The notes beneath the pieces were generated by a model that saw only the letters and a list, made by a program, of their open reading frames with translations, searched no databases and was not told the DNA's origin. This document shows positions 23,169 through 34,376 of a stretch of DNA of 64,000 nucleotides, in pieces (position 1 is the stretch's first letter; each line of letters begins with the position of its first letter). Made by a program: the position numbers and the translations under genes. This stretch comes from Cordilura impudica (Eukaryota; Arthropoda; Insecta; Diptera; Scathophagidae): assembly GCA_963682025.1 (NCBI GenBank), contig OY821519.1, forward strand, positions 1,406,001 to 1,470,000. Direction: 5' to 3'.

Positions 23169-23447
23169 CTGTAGTATCAGCTAAATGATTGGGAGGATGT
23201 TCCGTGTAAAACGTACTTTTTCCTATCGCCAAAGAACCTTTTCGTTCAATGGCATTGCCAGGTGGTCCAAAACCTGGTAAGCTATTACCAGCTATCGATG
23301 ATATGGATGCTGTGGCACCATGCGATGATGATAGTGAAGAAGATGACGATGATGATGAAGTGCCACTACCAACTAATTCATTTTTTATCGAATGTACCTC
23401 ATTTTGCAATAATTTTAAAGAATCATTGCGTACAGGAATAACGATGT
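23169..23447 (-). CDS. DIP-family gene, coding exon 10 (low-complexity C-terminal region)
   Basis: N358 to T450 plus one base. Begins NIVIPVRNDSLKLLQNEVHS, then a serine tract coded by a (GAT/ATC)-type repeat near 23322-23360, then GNSLPGFGPPGNAIERKGSL and AIGKSTFYTEHPPNHLADTT. Acceptor TTTTGTAG|AC after a T-rich tract, donor ACAG|GTTAGT. The frame stays open at the donor, so at least one more exon (probably the GPI or hydrophobic end) is expected. The antisense acidic ORF over the same DNA is a shadow. Confidence 0.85.
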
Positions 23448-23595
23448 CTACAAAAAGTTTATCAAACAAAAAAAAAAAAAAAGACAAAAAAGTACTGTCA
23501 GTCATTTGAAATTATTTTTTCATATCCTTTTTAAACATTTTCAGCCGTTTTTCTTTTATATGATTTTAAAAGTACTAAAGATTTCTTTAACTTAC

Positions 23596-23658
23596 TTTCT
23601 CTTGTTTCGATTGTTGCGTGTGTCACTTGCTTCGAGGGCGTAGACGGCAAGGGTATTT
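23596..23658 (-). CDS. DIP-family gene, coding exon 9 (linker after Ig3)
   Basis: Only 63 bp: E337 (two bases) to E357 plus one base. Encodes EIPLPSTPSKQVTHATIETR, the proline-rich linker known after Ig3 in DIP proteins. Acceptor CTTTCCAG|AA, donor GAAA|GTAAGT. Intron 8 before it is 9.5 kb and holds a hAT element and a mariner. Confidence 0.88.
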
Positions 23659-25521
23659 CTGGAAAGAAAAAAAGAATTCATTATGCATTTGCTATTAAAT
23701 ATTTATCTATGGGTAATCAATTATTCTTTCATTTTCTCCTTTTTTTATATTTTGCTTTCGAGCACCAAGAGGTTTTTCATTTTTGCGGAATATTTGTTCT
23801 TTTTTTCAGATTTTCTCAAGGTCAGTAAGAGGTGTCGAAAATCGATTTTATTCTAAAATTAAGGTTTTGAAAATTATGTTTTCTTGTTCTGGTGCTTTAT
23901 TTACACAAAATTGGAAAAAGTCAGTTCTGAAGATTATTAATAGTTTAAGGATCACACTATAACCCAAAAGTATTTCCCAAGGCAAACCTCAATTTTTCGA
24001 GATTGACGTAGAATTATATCCATTTGATAGCTATCGCAAAACCTTTGATTTGAAACCACTTGCTACTATAGGGGAAATATTATAAAATTAAAAACAAAAC
24101 TAAAACAAAATCACTCTTTTTAATGGGGCGTGGTAAAGAAGATGAAAGCATATATTTCTAATCTAAAAAATATATTCTTTCTAAATGAAATTGTCCTACT
24201 TAGGGCAACCTGCATATATCTGAAATATACTCATACTTGCACTTTTAGGTTACACTCACTATTAACATAGATACTCACTTAAAGTCAGGCCTCCAAGCAG
24301 TGGTTAAGAATCAGCTTTATACCATGCAGCTTACACTTCGCATCAACTTCAATCGTTATTTTATAAGGTTCTCTCGCATTTCAATGAGTTTTGACCAACA
24401 TGTTTGAACATTACATGAAAATCGAAATAGTCGGCATTTCGTAGAATTATACCTGTGGTTTTCTGGAATACCGCGTATGTCCATTTTTGTCAGTTTTGAG
24501 TTAACGATGCCAAATATAATAATTTTTAACGCTCTTTACATGTGTTTAATTTAGAAAAAAAATATTGATAATTTCTGAGTTTTTCTTTAAATAACGACGT
24601 AACTTAAATGTTTATTAAATTAATTTGCAGCACTGTTGACGTATGTCAACCCACGTTTGATCGCTGACAAATTATTTTCTCAGAAAACGACACATAGCGA
24701 CATACGTTGTTATTAATGAAAAAAAATTGAAAATAATTTTGGATTATTTTTCAGTTTATAACCACTTATAACTGTTGTGTTTATTTCTGTTATTTGTTGT
24801 CCTATTATTCTTGATACGTTGCTATATTCTCACCCTAACTCCCGTTAATTTTCTGTTGACGAAAAAAAATCTATTTTTCAAGCAACAACAACTAATGTCT
24901 ACATGGGTGGTTGCATTGGTAGTTTTCTTTTTCAAAGAAACAACGTTTGTCGACATAAGTTGTTTTACTTGCACACACTTTAATTGTTATTTACATATTG
25001 TTTTTTCGTCCTTCTCTAGGATCTATTCCTCTTAAGATTTTTGACTCAAAGTTTTATATAAAATATTTATTGCCCATATCTACAGGACTGTTAAATAAAA
25101 AGCTCAAAAATATTTATATCGAGCCCATAATTTCAAATATAACGTTTTTGGCTCTCCTGAACGTATTGATTTTATAACATAAGCGGTTATTCTAGAAAAG
25201 CACAGATATAACAGATATAATTTTACGCCAATATATTGCCTATTCCTCTATTAATTGAGTTTTGAACTTGAAAGATAATGAATTATTCTAATAATTTTTA
25301 CCACGACTAATATTTTCCGGTAATTTTCAAAGTAATTTATCGTCAAGCACACCAAAGAAAGAAAGGAAAACAAAAGTAAAAAAAATAACATTCTATAACA
25401 TAATTTTGAAGAAAAAAATCAATATCCGCGACTTAGACCGATCTATAAAATCTCTGAAAAAAAATCTCAATAATTCTTAAAATTATGATGTGGTCGAATA
25501 AGCTGGAATATTCATACTATG
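23659..25521. other. DIP intron 8, left part; no repeat recognised
   Basis: AT-rich with no supportable ORF. An inverted pair ACGTATGTC (near 24638) / GACATACGT (near 24699) is the only structure noted. The 86-codon ORF at 24775-25035 is a T-rich hydrophobic artefact. Confidence 0.45.
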
Positions 25522-25965
25522 TACCACTATGTTATGTGGTTAGAATATAACGACTTTATGCTGATGTTTGCAACTGATCGACTTAAAATCATTTTGTGAG
25601 ACAATTTAGCGATGTCTGCCCGTCCGTCTGTCCTTCTGTCCGTCTGTGTTTCCATGCAAACCTTATTATCAAACTACAGGGTTCAGGTTTCATTTTAATG
25701 AAATTTTGTTTATAAGCTTCTAACGACCATATGACGAAAGCTATTGAAATTGGTGAAAATCAGTGCATGTCCAAACATAGTCCCCATACAAATGACCTCT
25801 ATGAGATCGAATTAAATTGCCGTTAATCAGTAGTCCAAAAATAAACCCTATAGGACAATTCTTAGTCATAGCCCCCATATAAAGCTGCCTCCCAATCATC
25901 ACTTAAAGCTATTAAAAAAACAAAAGAGTTGCACAGATTTTTCACAAATTTGCAAAAAAAAAAAC
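25522..25965 (+). repeat. Dispersed repeat family A, 3'-truncated copy
   Basis: Starts at an ACCACTATGTTATGTGG version of the head hairpin and has the CCGTCCGTCTGTCC tract near 25620-25650. It stops about two thirds through, where a family D fragment begins. Confidence 0.75.
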
Positions 25966-26020
25966 CACGTGAATCCGATCACAGGGGAGATGTTTAAACA
26001 TCTATACGCTCAGGGGGAAA
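25966..26020 (+). repeat. Family D end fragment
   Basis: CCGATCACAGGGGAGATGTT then TAAACATCTATACGC, matching both the outer sequence at 39870-39900 and the start of the copy at 5436. 26021-26246 shows nothing else. Confidence 0.55.
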
Positions 26021-26246
26021 AATACAAAAATAAAAAAATAATAATATACACATATTACAAAAATAAGAAATAACAACAATAATATACCAAAATACAAAGT
26101 GTATCAAAGCAGGATGGAGGTAAAATTAATTCTCTTAAAAATTTCAATGAAAATTAGGTCCCTGTTTTAGAACAAAACGTTTTTATAACGTTATTCGCTC
26201 CCTCATTTTATCTCCAAACACTTCCTTTTTACTGTTATTCGTTTAT

Positions 26247-26986
26247 TATACCCTATACCTCTATGTGGTTTGGGTATAATGAGTTTGTGCTGCTGTTCGT
26301 AACTACCAAAAATATTTTAACACTAAACACATATTTTATTATACCGATCGACTCAGAATCACTTTCTGAGTCGATTTATCGATGCCCGTCCGTCTGTGGG
26401 TCCATGTAAACGTAAAACTACAAACTATAGGTCGCAAATATTTTATGAAATTTGGTATACAAGCTTTTATCAGCTATGGGATGAACGCTGTAGAAATTGG
26501 TGAAATTCGGTCCATGTTCAGACCTAGTGCCCATACAAATGACCCCTATGAAATCGATTTAAATTGCCACAAGATCCAAATTATCACATAGATCTCAGTC
26601 AAATTGCGATTGTGTATGTTTATTACATCTATTTATCATTTTTCCAAAAATGAACCCCATATGGCAATTTTTTGTCATAGCCCCCGTACAAAGCTGCTTC
26701 CATAGATTTTTCTCAAATTTGGTTTCTATATATTTTTTCAAAATATAAGTGACTTTACCAAATATGGTCAGGATCGGTCCATTTTTCAACCTAGTCCCCA
26801 TATAAATATAGCAACCGATATGAACTTTTTCATATCTGCAGCCAAAATAATTAATAAAAATCCCACTCAAAATTGGTTTATGCTTATTTTCTATAACCAA
26901 TTAGTTGGATTGAAGAGATAGGGTCTCTAAACCATCGTATAGGGTATCGTATAGTCGGTCTGGACCGACTTTAATTTTCTCACGTG
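26247..26986 (+). repeat. Dispersed repeat family A, near-complete copy
   Basis: TATACCC head at 26247 and the terminal palindrome with one change (GTCGGTCTGGACCGAC) near 26955-26970. The last bases have diverged (CTCACGTG instead of CTTACTTG). Confidence 0.85.
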
Positions 26987-27082
26987 AATTTATATTAAAT
27001 ACACTGATAATTGCTTAATATATATGGAACAAATTGTAATGTTGTGAATAATTATAAATGATTGAGGAAATTAATTATACTG

Positions 27083-27265
27083 ATATAGCCCAGCACTCGA
27101 AATTCGGGTGCAAATTCTAGGAAATATTATTTTTTCATTCAATTTCTGTCTTCCAATATTTTTTTAATCTATATATATATATAAAATTTATGAATATTTA
27201 AATGAGCCTACAGGTAAGTTAATCAATTTGACCAATTCACAATTCAACAAAGAGCGTCTGATATA
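27083..27265 (-). repeat. Family B fragment
   Basis: CACTCGAAATTCGGGTGCAAA followed by TTCTAGGAAATATTATTTTT and, further on, ACCAATTCACAATTCAACA, as at the end of other family B copies. The rest of the unit is missing. Confidence 0.55.
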
Positions 27266-27623
27266 TAATTTAAGTCGTTCGCATTAACAGTTTGTAACGA
27301 ATTATTATAAAGATTTTATTTTATGTAATTTAATATATTTTTATGACAGATTTAACAAAAATTTTATCATTCTCATCTTCCATATGAGTTATAACTATGC
27401 CAATTTTCACACTCCTCCGTGCCCGCATATTGCTTAAAAAGGGAACTAAATATGCAGACAAAAAAAATTCACTCAGATTTAGTTTTTGGTTATTTTCTAT
27501 ACCCAATTAGGGGGACTTAAATTCAATTCTATAAACGCATGGCATAAAGTAACGCATAGTCGGTCTAGAACAGTGCTGTTCATTTCATAGAACAATTGTT
27601 CATGCTCAACTCACATGTATTCT

Positions 27624-28172
27624 TATGCATGAAACACATAGACGACTGCGGCTACACGAACACACGACTACAAATGCTGCTGGCTGCAATTGTAGTCGTG
27701 TGGTCAGCTACTTATTTTTTTTTTTGAAAACGACAGCAACATTAACAACAGCTGTTTTTATACAAATGTATTTTTATTTCAGTAATGCCAATTTTATTTT
27801 TTTTTGAACTTGAATTAAATATACAATTACTTATTTATAATGCATTATTATAACGTAAAAATAAATAAATAAATTTATTTAACCCCTTTTGATTTTTAAT
27901 CGGACAATAGCATTTCTTATTGTTTTTTTTTTTTTAAGCAAAATAAAATATTTAATAGCACTAATTTCTTCTATATATTTTGTTATATTGTCAACACTAT
28001 TTTTGTTGTCAAAAATAGAAATTATCCTAAGTTGACTACAGCGACAAAAGTAGTCGTGTAGCCGTGCAGCTGTGTTGGTGTCAAAATAATCGATTTCATA
28101 TGAACGTGTGTATTTCATTTTTGACAGTCTGTAGTCGTGTATCCCCTGTCGTCTATGTGTTTCATGCATTAT
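27624..28172. mobile_element. Inverted-repeat element, about 550 bp, nested in the hAT element
   Basis: Left end CATGAAACACATAGACGACT and right end, reversed, CATGAAACACATAGACGACA. Inside each arm are TAGTCGTGT words (27691, 28048, 28130). The 125-codon minus ORF and the 60-codon plus ORF here only trace the arms. Target duplication unclear. Confidence 0.65.
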
Positions 28173-28429
28173 GCACTTGCCTTTAGTAGTCACTGAAGCA
28201 GCGATGAATGAACACAAGTGAATTTTTTTGAATGCACTGAAAAAAATTAATAGCAATGCACGAAAAATATTTTATGATTATATACATATATATTTGGTAA
28301 TCCCCAACACCTTATTTGTAATAAAACATTCCATGAAAATAATTTATACGTTTTTAAATGACATTTTCATAACGATATTAATAAATTAAATGAAAAAGAA
28401 AAGCAATTTGATTAAAAAACCAAATTTTT

Positions 28430-29822
28430 ATTTAAAAATTAAAAGAATGGTTGACCAATTTGGAAACCAATAAACCAAGATCGACAAATAAAAATTTAAA
28501 AAACCGTTTACTGATGGAAAATTTTTAAAACCAATTTTTGAAAAAGTTTTTGAAAAGCATAATTGCAATTTAAGTTTAATAAAATCTCTTCCCTTGTCCC
28601 ACTTCACCTTAGTCAGACGCACTATGCAAATGGGAGTCATTGTCGAGTCCTGAATTGTATTTTTTTTTTCTTTTTGCTTAGACGAAAGCGCAGACATAAA
28701 TGGGCTGTGCCAACTAGTTATTTACATTCGTTACGTTGATGCAAACTCAAATGTTTTTGAAACAATGTTTTCCCTTTAAACGTTTTATGCAAACGTGACA
28801 GGAAAAGGGCTTGTCGATGTTGTCAGCGATACATTATTCTCTATTGTAGATCCTAAAAAACTAACTGGTGTCTGACGGACAGGGCAAATGTCATGGCAGG
28901 AAAAAACGAAGGATTAGTTGGACACTTGATAAGACATGGATTTGCAGTTCAAAATTTTCACTGCATTATCCATTAAGCCGCTCTCGCATCCAAATTCTTA
29001 TCTGAGTGCTCTGCCATGAAAACTGCGGAGCAAATAATTAACAAGATACGCGGTGGACATCACTCCCTTACCCACAGGAAGTTTAAAGAATTTTTGAAAA
29101 ATAGGAATGTTTCCCACAGTAACTTAAAAAAAATTACCGAAGTCCGGTGGTTAACCCTTGGTTACTGCCTTAATAGGCTTTTTGACCTAAAAGAAGATAT
29201 TACAGAATTTTTAGAAACTGAAAACATGGAAGAGTATTATTTATTTAAAGACGATGAAAATATTTTAAATCTTGCGTTTTTGGCACACACAACTTTCTTT
29301 CTTAATGAATTCAGTTTAGAACTTCAAGGAAAGGGAAAAAATATATATGAGCTATATAAAACTCTTTTAAATTTTAAAACAAAGTTATATTTGCTACTAC
29401 TCCAAACTTTACAAATATGTGGCAATAAAAATAAATTTAAAAAATTTGAACATTTAGTTATTATGAAACCCTTTTTATAATTGAGGATAAATGAGGATAA
29501 ATTTAAAGATCTTCAAAATATAAAATTATTACTGAATCTCTTCGAAAATCCGTCTTCATGTGAAGTAACCAACTACACGTATCAAGCACAGGTAGATCTG
29601 ATAATACTTCGAAGTAAAGAGCAAGTACCAAGAAGAATGGAAGTTATAGATTTTTGGAAAAATTTAGATCCCGCCATATATCCTGAACTAAAAAAAATTT
29701 CACTAAAAGTGTTATCGTTTTTCCCAACAACCTGCCTTAGTGAAAATATTTTTTCAGATTTAAAATTTATTTGTTCTAAACAACGTAATACATTAAGTTC
29801 TGTAAATATAAAAAATGTTTAA
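28430..29822 (+). pseudogene. hAT transposase pseudogene (GTF2IRD2-like)
   Basis: Plus-strand fragments: KKPFTDGKFLKPIFEKVFEK near 28505; LPLSHFTLVRRTMQMGVIV near 28590; LDESADINGLCQLVIYIRYV near 28680; KLTGV then a frameshifted DGxMAGKNEGLVG near 28860-28920; HCIIHQ near 28960. Then an open run of 154 codons (29016-29480) with EVRWLTLGYCLNRLFDLKED and a second of 113 codons to 29822. The end, FFPTTCLSENIFSDLKFICS KQRN, is the hAT C-terminal dimerisation region. Breaks: at least three frameshifts or stops, including a stop at 29478. The catalytic DES.D and TDG-type positions are recognisable. Confidence 0.8.
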
Positions 29823-30199
29823 CTTATATGCAATTGTCACGAAAACATAAATATTGAAAAATTTTGAGTACAAAATCTATAAAAATCTTTAATAGAATTA
29901 TTAAAAAATGCATTTATTTAATGTAAAATTTTAAATAATTTTAAAAACTCAAGTCAGATCTGATCGAATGTAAATTTTTCCCTTCCAAAAATTTAATGTT
30001 TTTAACATATTAAAGATATTTTTGATTGATATTGATTGATAAAATCTGCAACTTCTTGACTTTTATACAACGAAAAGAAGCTAAATATGTTAATTTTTTT
30101 CCCTTAAAAATTTTAATTTTTGTTTAATTTTTATATCTTTAAAACAATTTTACACAGTTTCATATTCATATTTTCTATAAAAAAAATATATGCATAAAG

Positions 30200-30217
30200 A
30201 AACTAACTGACTAACTG

Positions 30218-30252
<35 letters not shown>
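30200..30252. repeat. (AACT)n microsatellite
   Basis: About 13 units of AACT/GACT just left of the GC-rich fold-back. The sequence between 29823 and 30199 is AT-rich with nothing recognised. Confidence 0.85.
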
Positions 30253-30277
30253 GCTATTAACCCATTGACCATTTCTT

Positions 30278-31416
30278 AGGCCAAGACCACGCAATGAGCG
30301 ACAAAGCGGCAAGCGGCACAGCGGTGAGCGACAGAGCGGCGAGTTTGAGCGGCAAGTGGCTTATTACTGAGCGTCATTTCTGAGGGGTTAGTTGTCAAAA
30401 TGCCATTGTCAATGTTATTATTTATTATTTATATAAAAAGTTTTTATAATAAAAGCAAAATATTTTAACAATTTTATGATTTTTATTTATGTAAGACTAC
30501 ATTTCCACCCTTTTAACTTTTTTCGATTGAAAAACAACACAAAAATTGTTGTCGTTAAGATAAAACAACAGCTGACTTTAACAATAGTGCATATCGTTTA
30601 AAATTTTTACTGAATACCATTTTTATTCTTTGCCGCTCAGAAAATAACTAAAAATTAGAACAAGTTCTATTCCTGAGCGGCGCCGCTTAGACACTCAGAA
30701 ATGCGCTCACATGCCGCTCATTGTGTGGCCACTTCAGTAGTATTTCATATGATCGGCAAAGCGGCGAGCGGCAGAGCGATGAGCGAAAAAAAAATAAAAC
30801 ATATGAAATACCACTGAAGTGGCCACACAACGAGTGGCATGTGAGCGGCATTTGTGAGCGCCTAAGCGGCGCCGCTCAGGAATAGAACTTGTTCTAATTT
30901 TTAGTTGTTTTCTGAGCGGCAAAGAATAAAAATGGCAAAATATGGCTTTTCTTCGTTTTGTCAATCTGTGGCGCGATTCAGTAACTTCTTTTTAACGATA
31001 ATCGAATCGTTAGAAAAAGAAAACAAAAAAATTATCGATTTTGGTATTCAGTAAAATTTTTAAACGATATTCGCTATTGTTGAAGTTAGCTGTTGCTTTA
31101 TCTTAACGACAACCATTTTTGTGTTGTTTTTCAATCGATAAAAAGTTAAAAAGGTTGAAATGCAGTCATACATAAATAAAAATCATGAAATAGTGGAAAT
31201 ATTTTGCTTTTATTTCAAAAACTTTTTATATAAATAATAAATAATAACATTGACAATGGCATTTTGACAACTAACCGCTCAGAAATGGCGCTCAGTAATG
31301 AGCCACTTCCCGCTTATTACTGAGCGGCCACTTCAGTAGTATTTCATATGTTTTAATTTTTTCCGCTCATCGCTCTGCCGCTCGCCGCTTTGCCGCTCAT
31401 TGCGTGGCCTCGGCCT
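30278..31416. mobile_element. GC-rich fold-back element with AGCGGC-word arms
   Basis: Outer ends AGGCCAAGACCACGCAATGA and, reversed, AGGCCGAGGCCACGCAATGA, followed in both arms by many GAGCGGC/AAGCGGC words. A second, inner inverted repeat (arms about 145 bp, centre about 30777) contains GTGGCCACTTCAGTAGTATT on one side and its inverse on the other. The phrase CACTTCAGTAGTATTTCATA occurs three times (30729, its inverse near 30802, and 31330), suggesting one copy inserted into another. Arms also share a 270-bp AT-rich module with 51717-52233. The 76-codon ORF on the minus strand is not a gene. Confidence 0.75.
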
Positions 31417-31780
31417 TACGGTGCAATTCTCATTTCCTCACCAACACAATTACATTTTTATTTTTTAACTTCTCTGTTCTAGACCGACTATAATTTTCTT
31501 ACTTGTTTTTTTTCTCTTTTTTCTATTTTCCCTCAAAAGATCTGGGTATGATATCCTCACAGGATGACAGTATATTAAATTAAATATAGGTTATAGGATA
31601 GATATATTCTCATCGTGCATTATACATGGCTTGCTTTTGCTCAGCATATATTCAAAAATGTTTATGTTTTTCAATCTCAATGTTGAGTTTTGTTTAGTTT
31701 AAAATTACATATATTTTTTTTTTGTTTCGTTTGAGAGTATTTTGTAGTTTTGAAACACTGAAACTTTTTCAAACTTTATA

Positions 31781-33086
31781 AAGGGTGATTTTTTAGCTAT
31801 TATCTTTTTGGCAACACTGGTTTAAACAGCTGACGCACGTTTCGTGTTTTGTTTCATTGCCAAACATCTTCAGTTTGGTCTATAATTTAACCATCAATCG
31901 TCTTACAAACGAACAACGTTTGCAAGTTATTGAATTTTATTATAAAAATGCTTGCTCTGTTAAGAAAGTTCATCGCGCGCTTCTTCCATTTTATGTTCAG
32001 TTTAATCGACCCACTGAAGCGGCTATTCCGGCTATTGTGACTAAATTTCGCACCGAATTTACATTGTTGGACATTAAACCACCAACACGCTTACGTAGAG
32101 TGCGAACTGAAGAAAATATCGCAGCTGTATCGGCCAGTGTTAATGATGACCATCAATTATCGATTCGTCGCCGTTCGCAGCAATTGGGCCTCTGTTACTC
32201 AACAACGTGGAAAATTTTTCGGAAGGATTTAGGTGTGAAGCCTTTCAAAATACAGCTGGTGCAAGAATTGAAGCCGAACGACCTACCGCAAAGTAGAATT
32301 TTTGTGAATGGGCTCTTGGAGAGTTGGCCGAAGATCCACTTTTTTACCGAAAAATTGTGTTCAGCGATGAAGCTCATTTTTGGCTCAATGGGTACGTAAA
32401 TAAGCAGACTTGTCGATTTTAGAGTGAATATCTGCCAGAAGCATTGGAAGAGCTACCAATGCATCCAGAAAAAGTCACAGTTTGGTGCGGTTTATGGACT
32501 GGTGGCATCATTGGACCGTACTTCTTCAGAGATGATGCGAATCGTAACGTAACTGTGAATGGTGAGCGCTACCGAGAGATGATATCCAACTTTTTTTTTG
32601 CCCAAAATGCAAGTGCTTGACTTGCATGACATGTGGATTCAACAAGACGGTGCCACATGCCACACAGCACGCGCAATAATGGACTTATTGAGAGGCGAGT
32701 TCGGTGAACATTTTATTTCACTTTCGGGACTGGTCAATTGGCCGCCTAGATCGTGCGATTTAACGCCTTTAGACTATTTTTTGTGGGGCTATGTTAAAGC
32801 CCATGTCTATACAGACAATCTCGATTCAATTGACGCATTGGAAGACAACATTGAAGCATTTATTCGTGAGATACCGGCCGAAATGTTGGAAAGAGTATGC
32901 CAAAATTGGACTAAGCAGATGGACCATTTGAGGCGCAGTCACGGTCAACATTTGCATGAAATAATCTTCAAACATTAAATTATATGGACCGTACTATCGA
33001 TTCAAAAAAAGATTTCATGCATTTTTCTGAATTTTATGTGTTTTTTTTTTGGAAAACTTTCCTATAGCTCTTAAAAAATCACCCTT
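31781..33086 (+). mobile_element. mariner element, full length, inside DIP intron 8
   Basis: 1306 bp flanked by TA. Terminal inverted repeats AAGGGTGATTTTTTAGCTAT at left and, reversed, AAGGGTGATTTTTTAAGAGC at right. Contains one transposase frame on the plus strand. The right end is 43 bp from the splice donor of DIP exon 8, in opposite orientation to the gene. Confidence 0.9.
31893..32978 (+). pseudogene. mariner transposase pseudogene
   Basis: Starts at the expected position but the initiator is ATC instead of ATG (before NRLTNEQRLQVIEFYYKN). HTH region to LSIRRRSQQLGLCYSTTWK, then LGVKPFKIQLVQELKPNDLP. A frameshift near 32310 lies before FSDEAHFWLNGYVNKQ (first catalytic D). A stop replaces the W of the CRFW motif near 32420, and a second frameshift lies in a T-run near 32590. 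Then WIQQDGATCHTARAI (second D) and SCDLTPLDYFLWG (third D) are intact, ending LHEIIFKH at 32978. DDD triad as in mariner. Four lesions, otherwise nearly complete, so a fairly young dead copy. Confidence 0.9.
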
Positions 33087-33129
33087 TATAATTATGCCAT
33101 TCTCAGTTGATTTTCATTTAAACACTTAC

Positions 33130-33239
33130 CATAAACTCGTATTGATCCTTCAGTCTCCCCTAGAGAATTTTTCGAAATACAACGATAGTTTCCAAAGTCT
33201 CCATTTTGTAAGTTTCTTATTGTTAATTTCATATGTGCT
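33130..33239 (-). CDS. DIP-family gene, coding exon 8 (end of Ig3)
   Basis: Completes R300 and runs to Y336 plus one base. Encodes AHMKLTIRNLQNGDFGNYRC (C320 in the DxGxYxC motif) and ISKNSLGETEGSIRVY. Acceptor TTGACAG|A, donor ATG|GTAAGTG. A mariner element ends at 33086, leaving only 43 bp of original intron between donor and transposon. The plus-strand 115-codon ORF over this place is a shadow. Confidence 0.95.
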
Positions 33240-33626
33240 CTGTCAAAATAAATTTTTTAAATTTATAAAATTAATAAAATGCGTATCAAAATTAAAGGAA
33301 ATAGAAAAAAAAAATAAATATATTTATTCAATTCGCAACATTAAAGCAAATGAAAGTTTTCTTCGTTTGAATGGCAATGAATGTCAATTATCTTAATATA
33401 CACACACATACTCGTAAATGTGTTTATATTCTAAGGTAAAGTATTTTCTCTGACATATGTTAAGAAGTATTTATACGGTAGTGTTGTTATAAATTTTCCT
33501 GAGATGTTACAAACGTTTATTACTGTTTACTTTTCTTGAAGAAAATAAACTTTTTAAAAGTCTTACAAGACATTGTGCACTACTACTACATGCATACCAT
33601 ATATCTGCATATGGAATTGTGAGTGG

Positions 33627-33652
33627 CTGTGTGTGTGTGTGTGTGTGTGTGT
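33627..33652. repeat. (TG)n microsatellite in DIP intron 7
   Basis: Thirteen TG units. A second dinucleotide tract of AC lies at 33805-33843, about 150 bp away, so RNA from this intron could pair locally. Rest of intron 7 is plain AT-rich sequence. Confidence 0.95.
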
Positions 33653-33803
33653 CGTTAGTATGGATACCAAGTAGTTTGCTTACATAGTTCTACCTTTTAT
33701 TTCCATTACTCTTATTATGTTAGAAAATGATTAGTTTGTATATGATGTCAAAGTTTTGAGTTCATATTTTAGTTTGTTGTTTTTTCATATTCAGATAACT
33801 GTG

Positions 33804-33804
<1 letters not shown>

Positions 33805-33843
<39 letters not shown>
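33805..33843. repeat. (AC)n microsatellite in DIP intron 7
   Basis: About nineteen AC units, complementary in sequence to the nearby TG tract. Confidence 0.95.
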
Positions 33844-33847
<4 letters not shown>

Positions 33848-34199
33848 CATGAGCATAAACATCATATTTTCATATGCTCTGGAGACGAGTTTAGTTAACT
33901 TTTGATAAAATGACTTTTGTTTATTTGTTTAAAACACTTTGGAGAATATTAATACATGGTAGTACGAGTAGTAAAAGTACAAAAAGTCGTAGCAAAAGTA
34001 GTCGACATTCTCTCAAGTATTTGTTTCATTTCAATAAGATGGACCAAAAGCTCAATATAAACACATACATACATAGTTACATACTTAGTGAAACATATTC
34101 AATTCATATGTAGAAATTAAGTTTTCATGAATTTGTTTAAAGATGAAATTTAATTAAATTTAATTGGTCTTCTAATTGAATTTTTAAAGTTCTTCTTAC

Positions 34200-34283
34200 C
34201 TGTATGAATTTTCCGTATAATCGGTTTTGTACTTTTTGCTTGGCAAGACCATAACCGAATTATAAACCCAATATATTATAGCT
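34200..34283 (-). CDS. DIP-family gene, coding exon 7 (middle of Ig3)
   Basis: Completes K272 and runs to residue 299 plus two bases of R300. Encodes AIIYWVYNSVMVLPSKKYKT and DYTENSY with the Ig3 core W277. A 93-bp intron separates it from exon 6. Acceptor ACTTAG|A, donor ACAG|GTAAGA. Confidence 0.94.
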
Positions 34284-34376
34284 CTAAGTAAATAGTTAAG
34301 AGAACAACATTAAATGATTAGTAAGTAAATATAAATAATTTTTGATATAAAATAGTTCTTTAAGAAATCAACCTAC

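Larger units (their letters stand above)
27571..31476 (+). mobile_element. hAT element, 3.9 kb, with nested inserts
   Basis: Starts CAGTGCTGTT and ends AACTTCTCTG (reverse complement CAGAGAAGTT). It is flanked by degenerate 8-bp repeats GTCTAGAA / TTCTAGAC, both one step from the expected GTCTAGAC of family A. It contains a hAT transposase pseudogene (28430-29822), an inverted-repeat element (27624-28172) and a GC-rich fold-back (30278-31416). Without these two inserts the element is about 2.2 kb. The boundary call rests on the restored family A palindrome and hAT-like ends. Confidence 0.7.
27465..31505 (+). repeat. Family A copy (3' part) split by the hAT element
   Basis: The left piece 27465-27570 has the TTATTTTCTATACCCAATTA and GCATAGTCGGTCTAGA blocks; the right piece 31477-31505 resumes with CTAGACCGACTATAATTTTC and CTTACTTG. 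Removing the insert restores the terminal palindrome exactly, which dates the hAT element as younger than this repeat. Confidence 0.8.

Noticed and set aside
23249..23509. Acidic 86-codon plus-strand ORF (Asp/Glu-rich)
   Set aside because: It is the exact antisense of DIP exon 10; the acidic run mirrors the serine codon repeat.
27879..28256. 125-codon minus-strand ORF
   Set aside because: Lies on the arm of an inverted-repeat element; no motif and the codons follow the repeat.
33049..33396. 115-codon plus-strand ORF
   Set aside because: Covers mariner end, DIP exon 8 antisense and intron; clearly a shadow.
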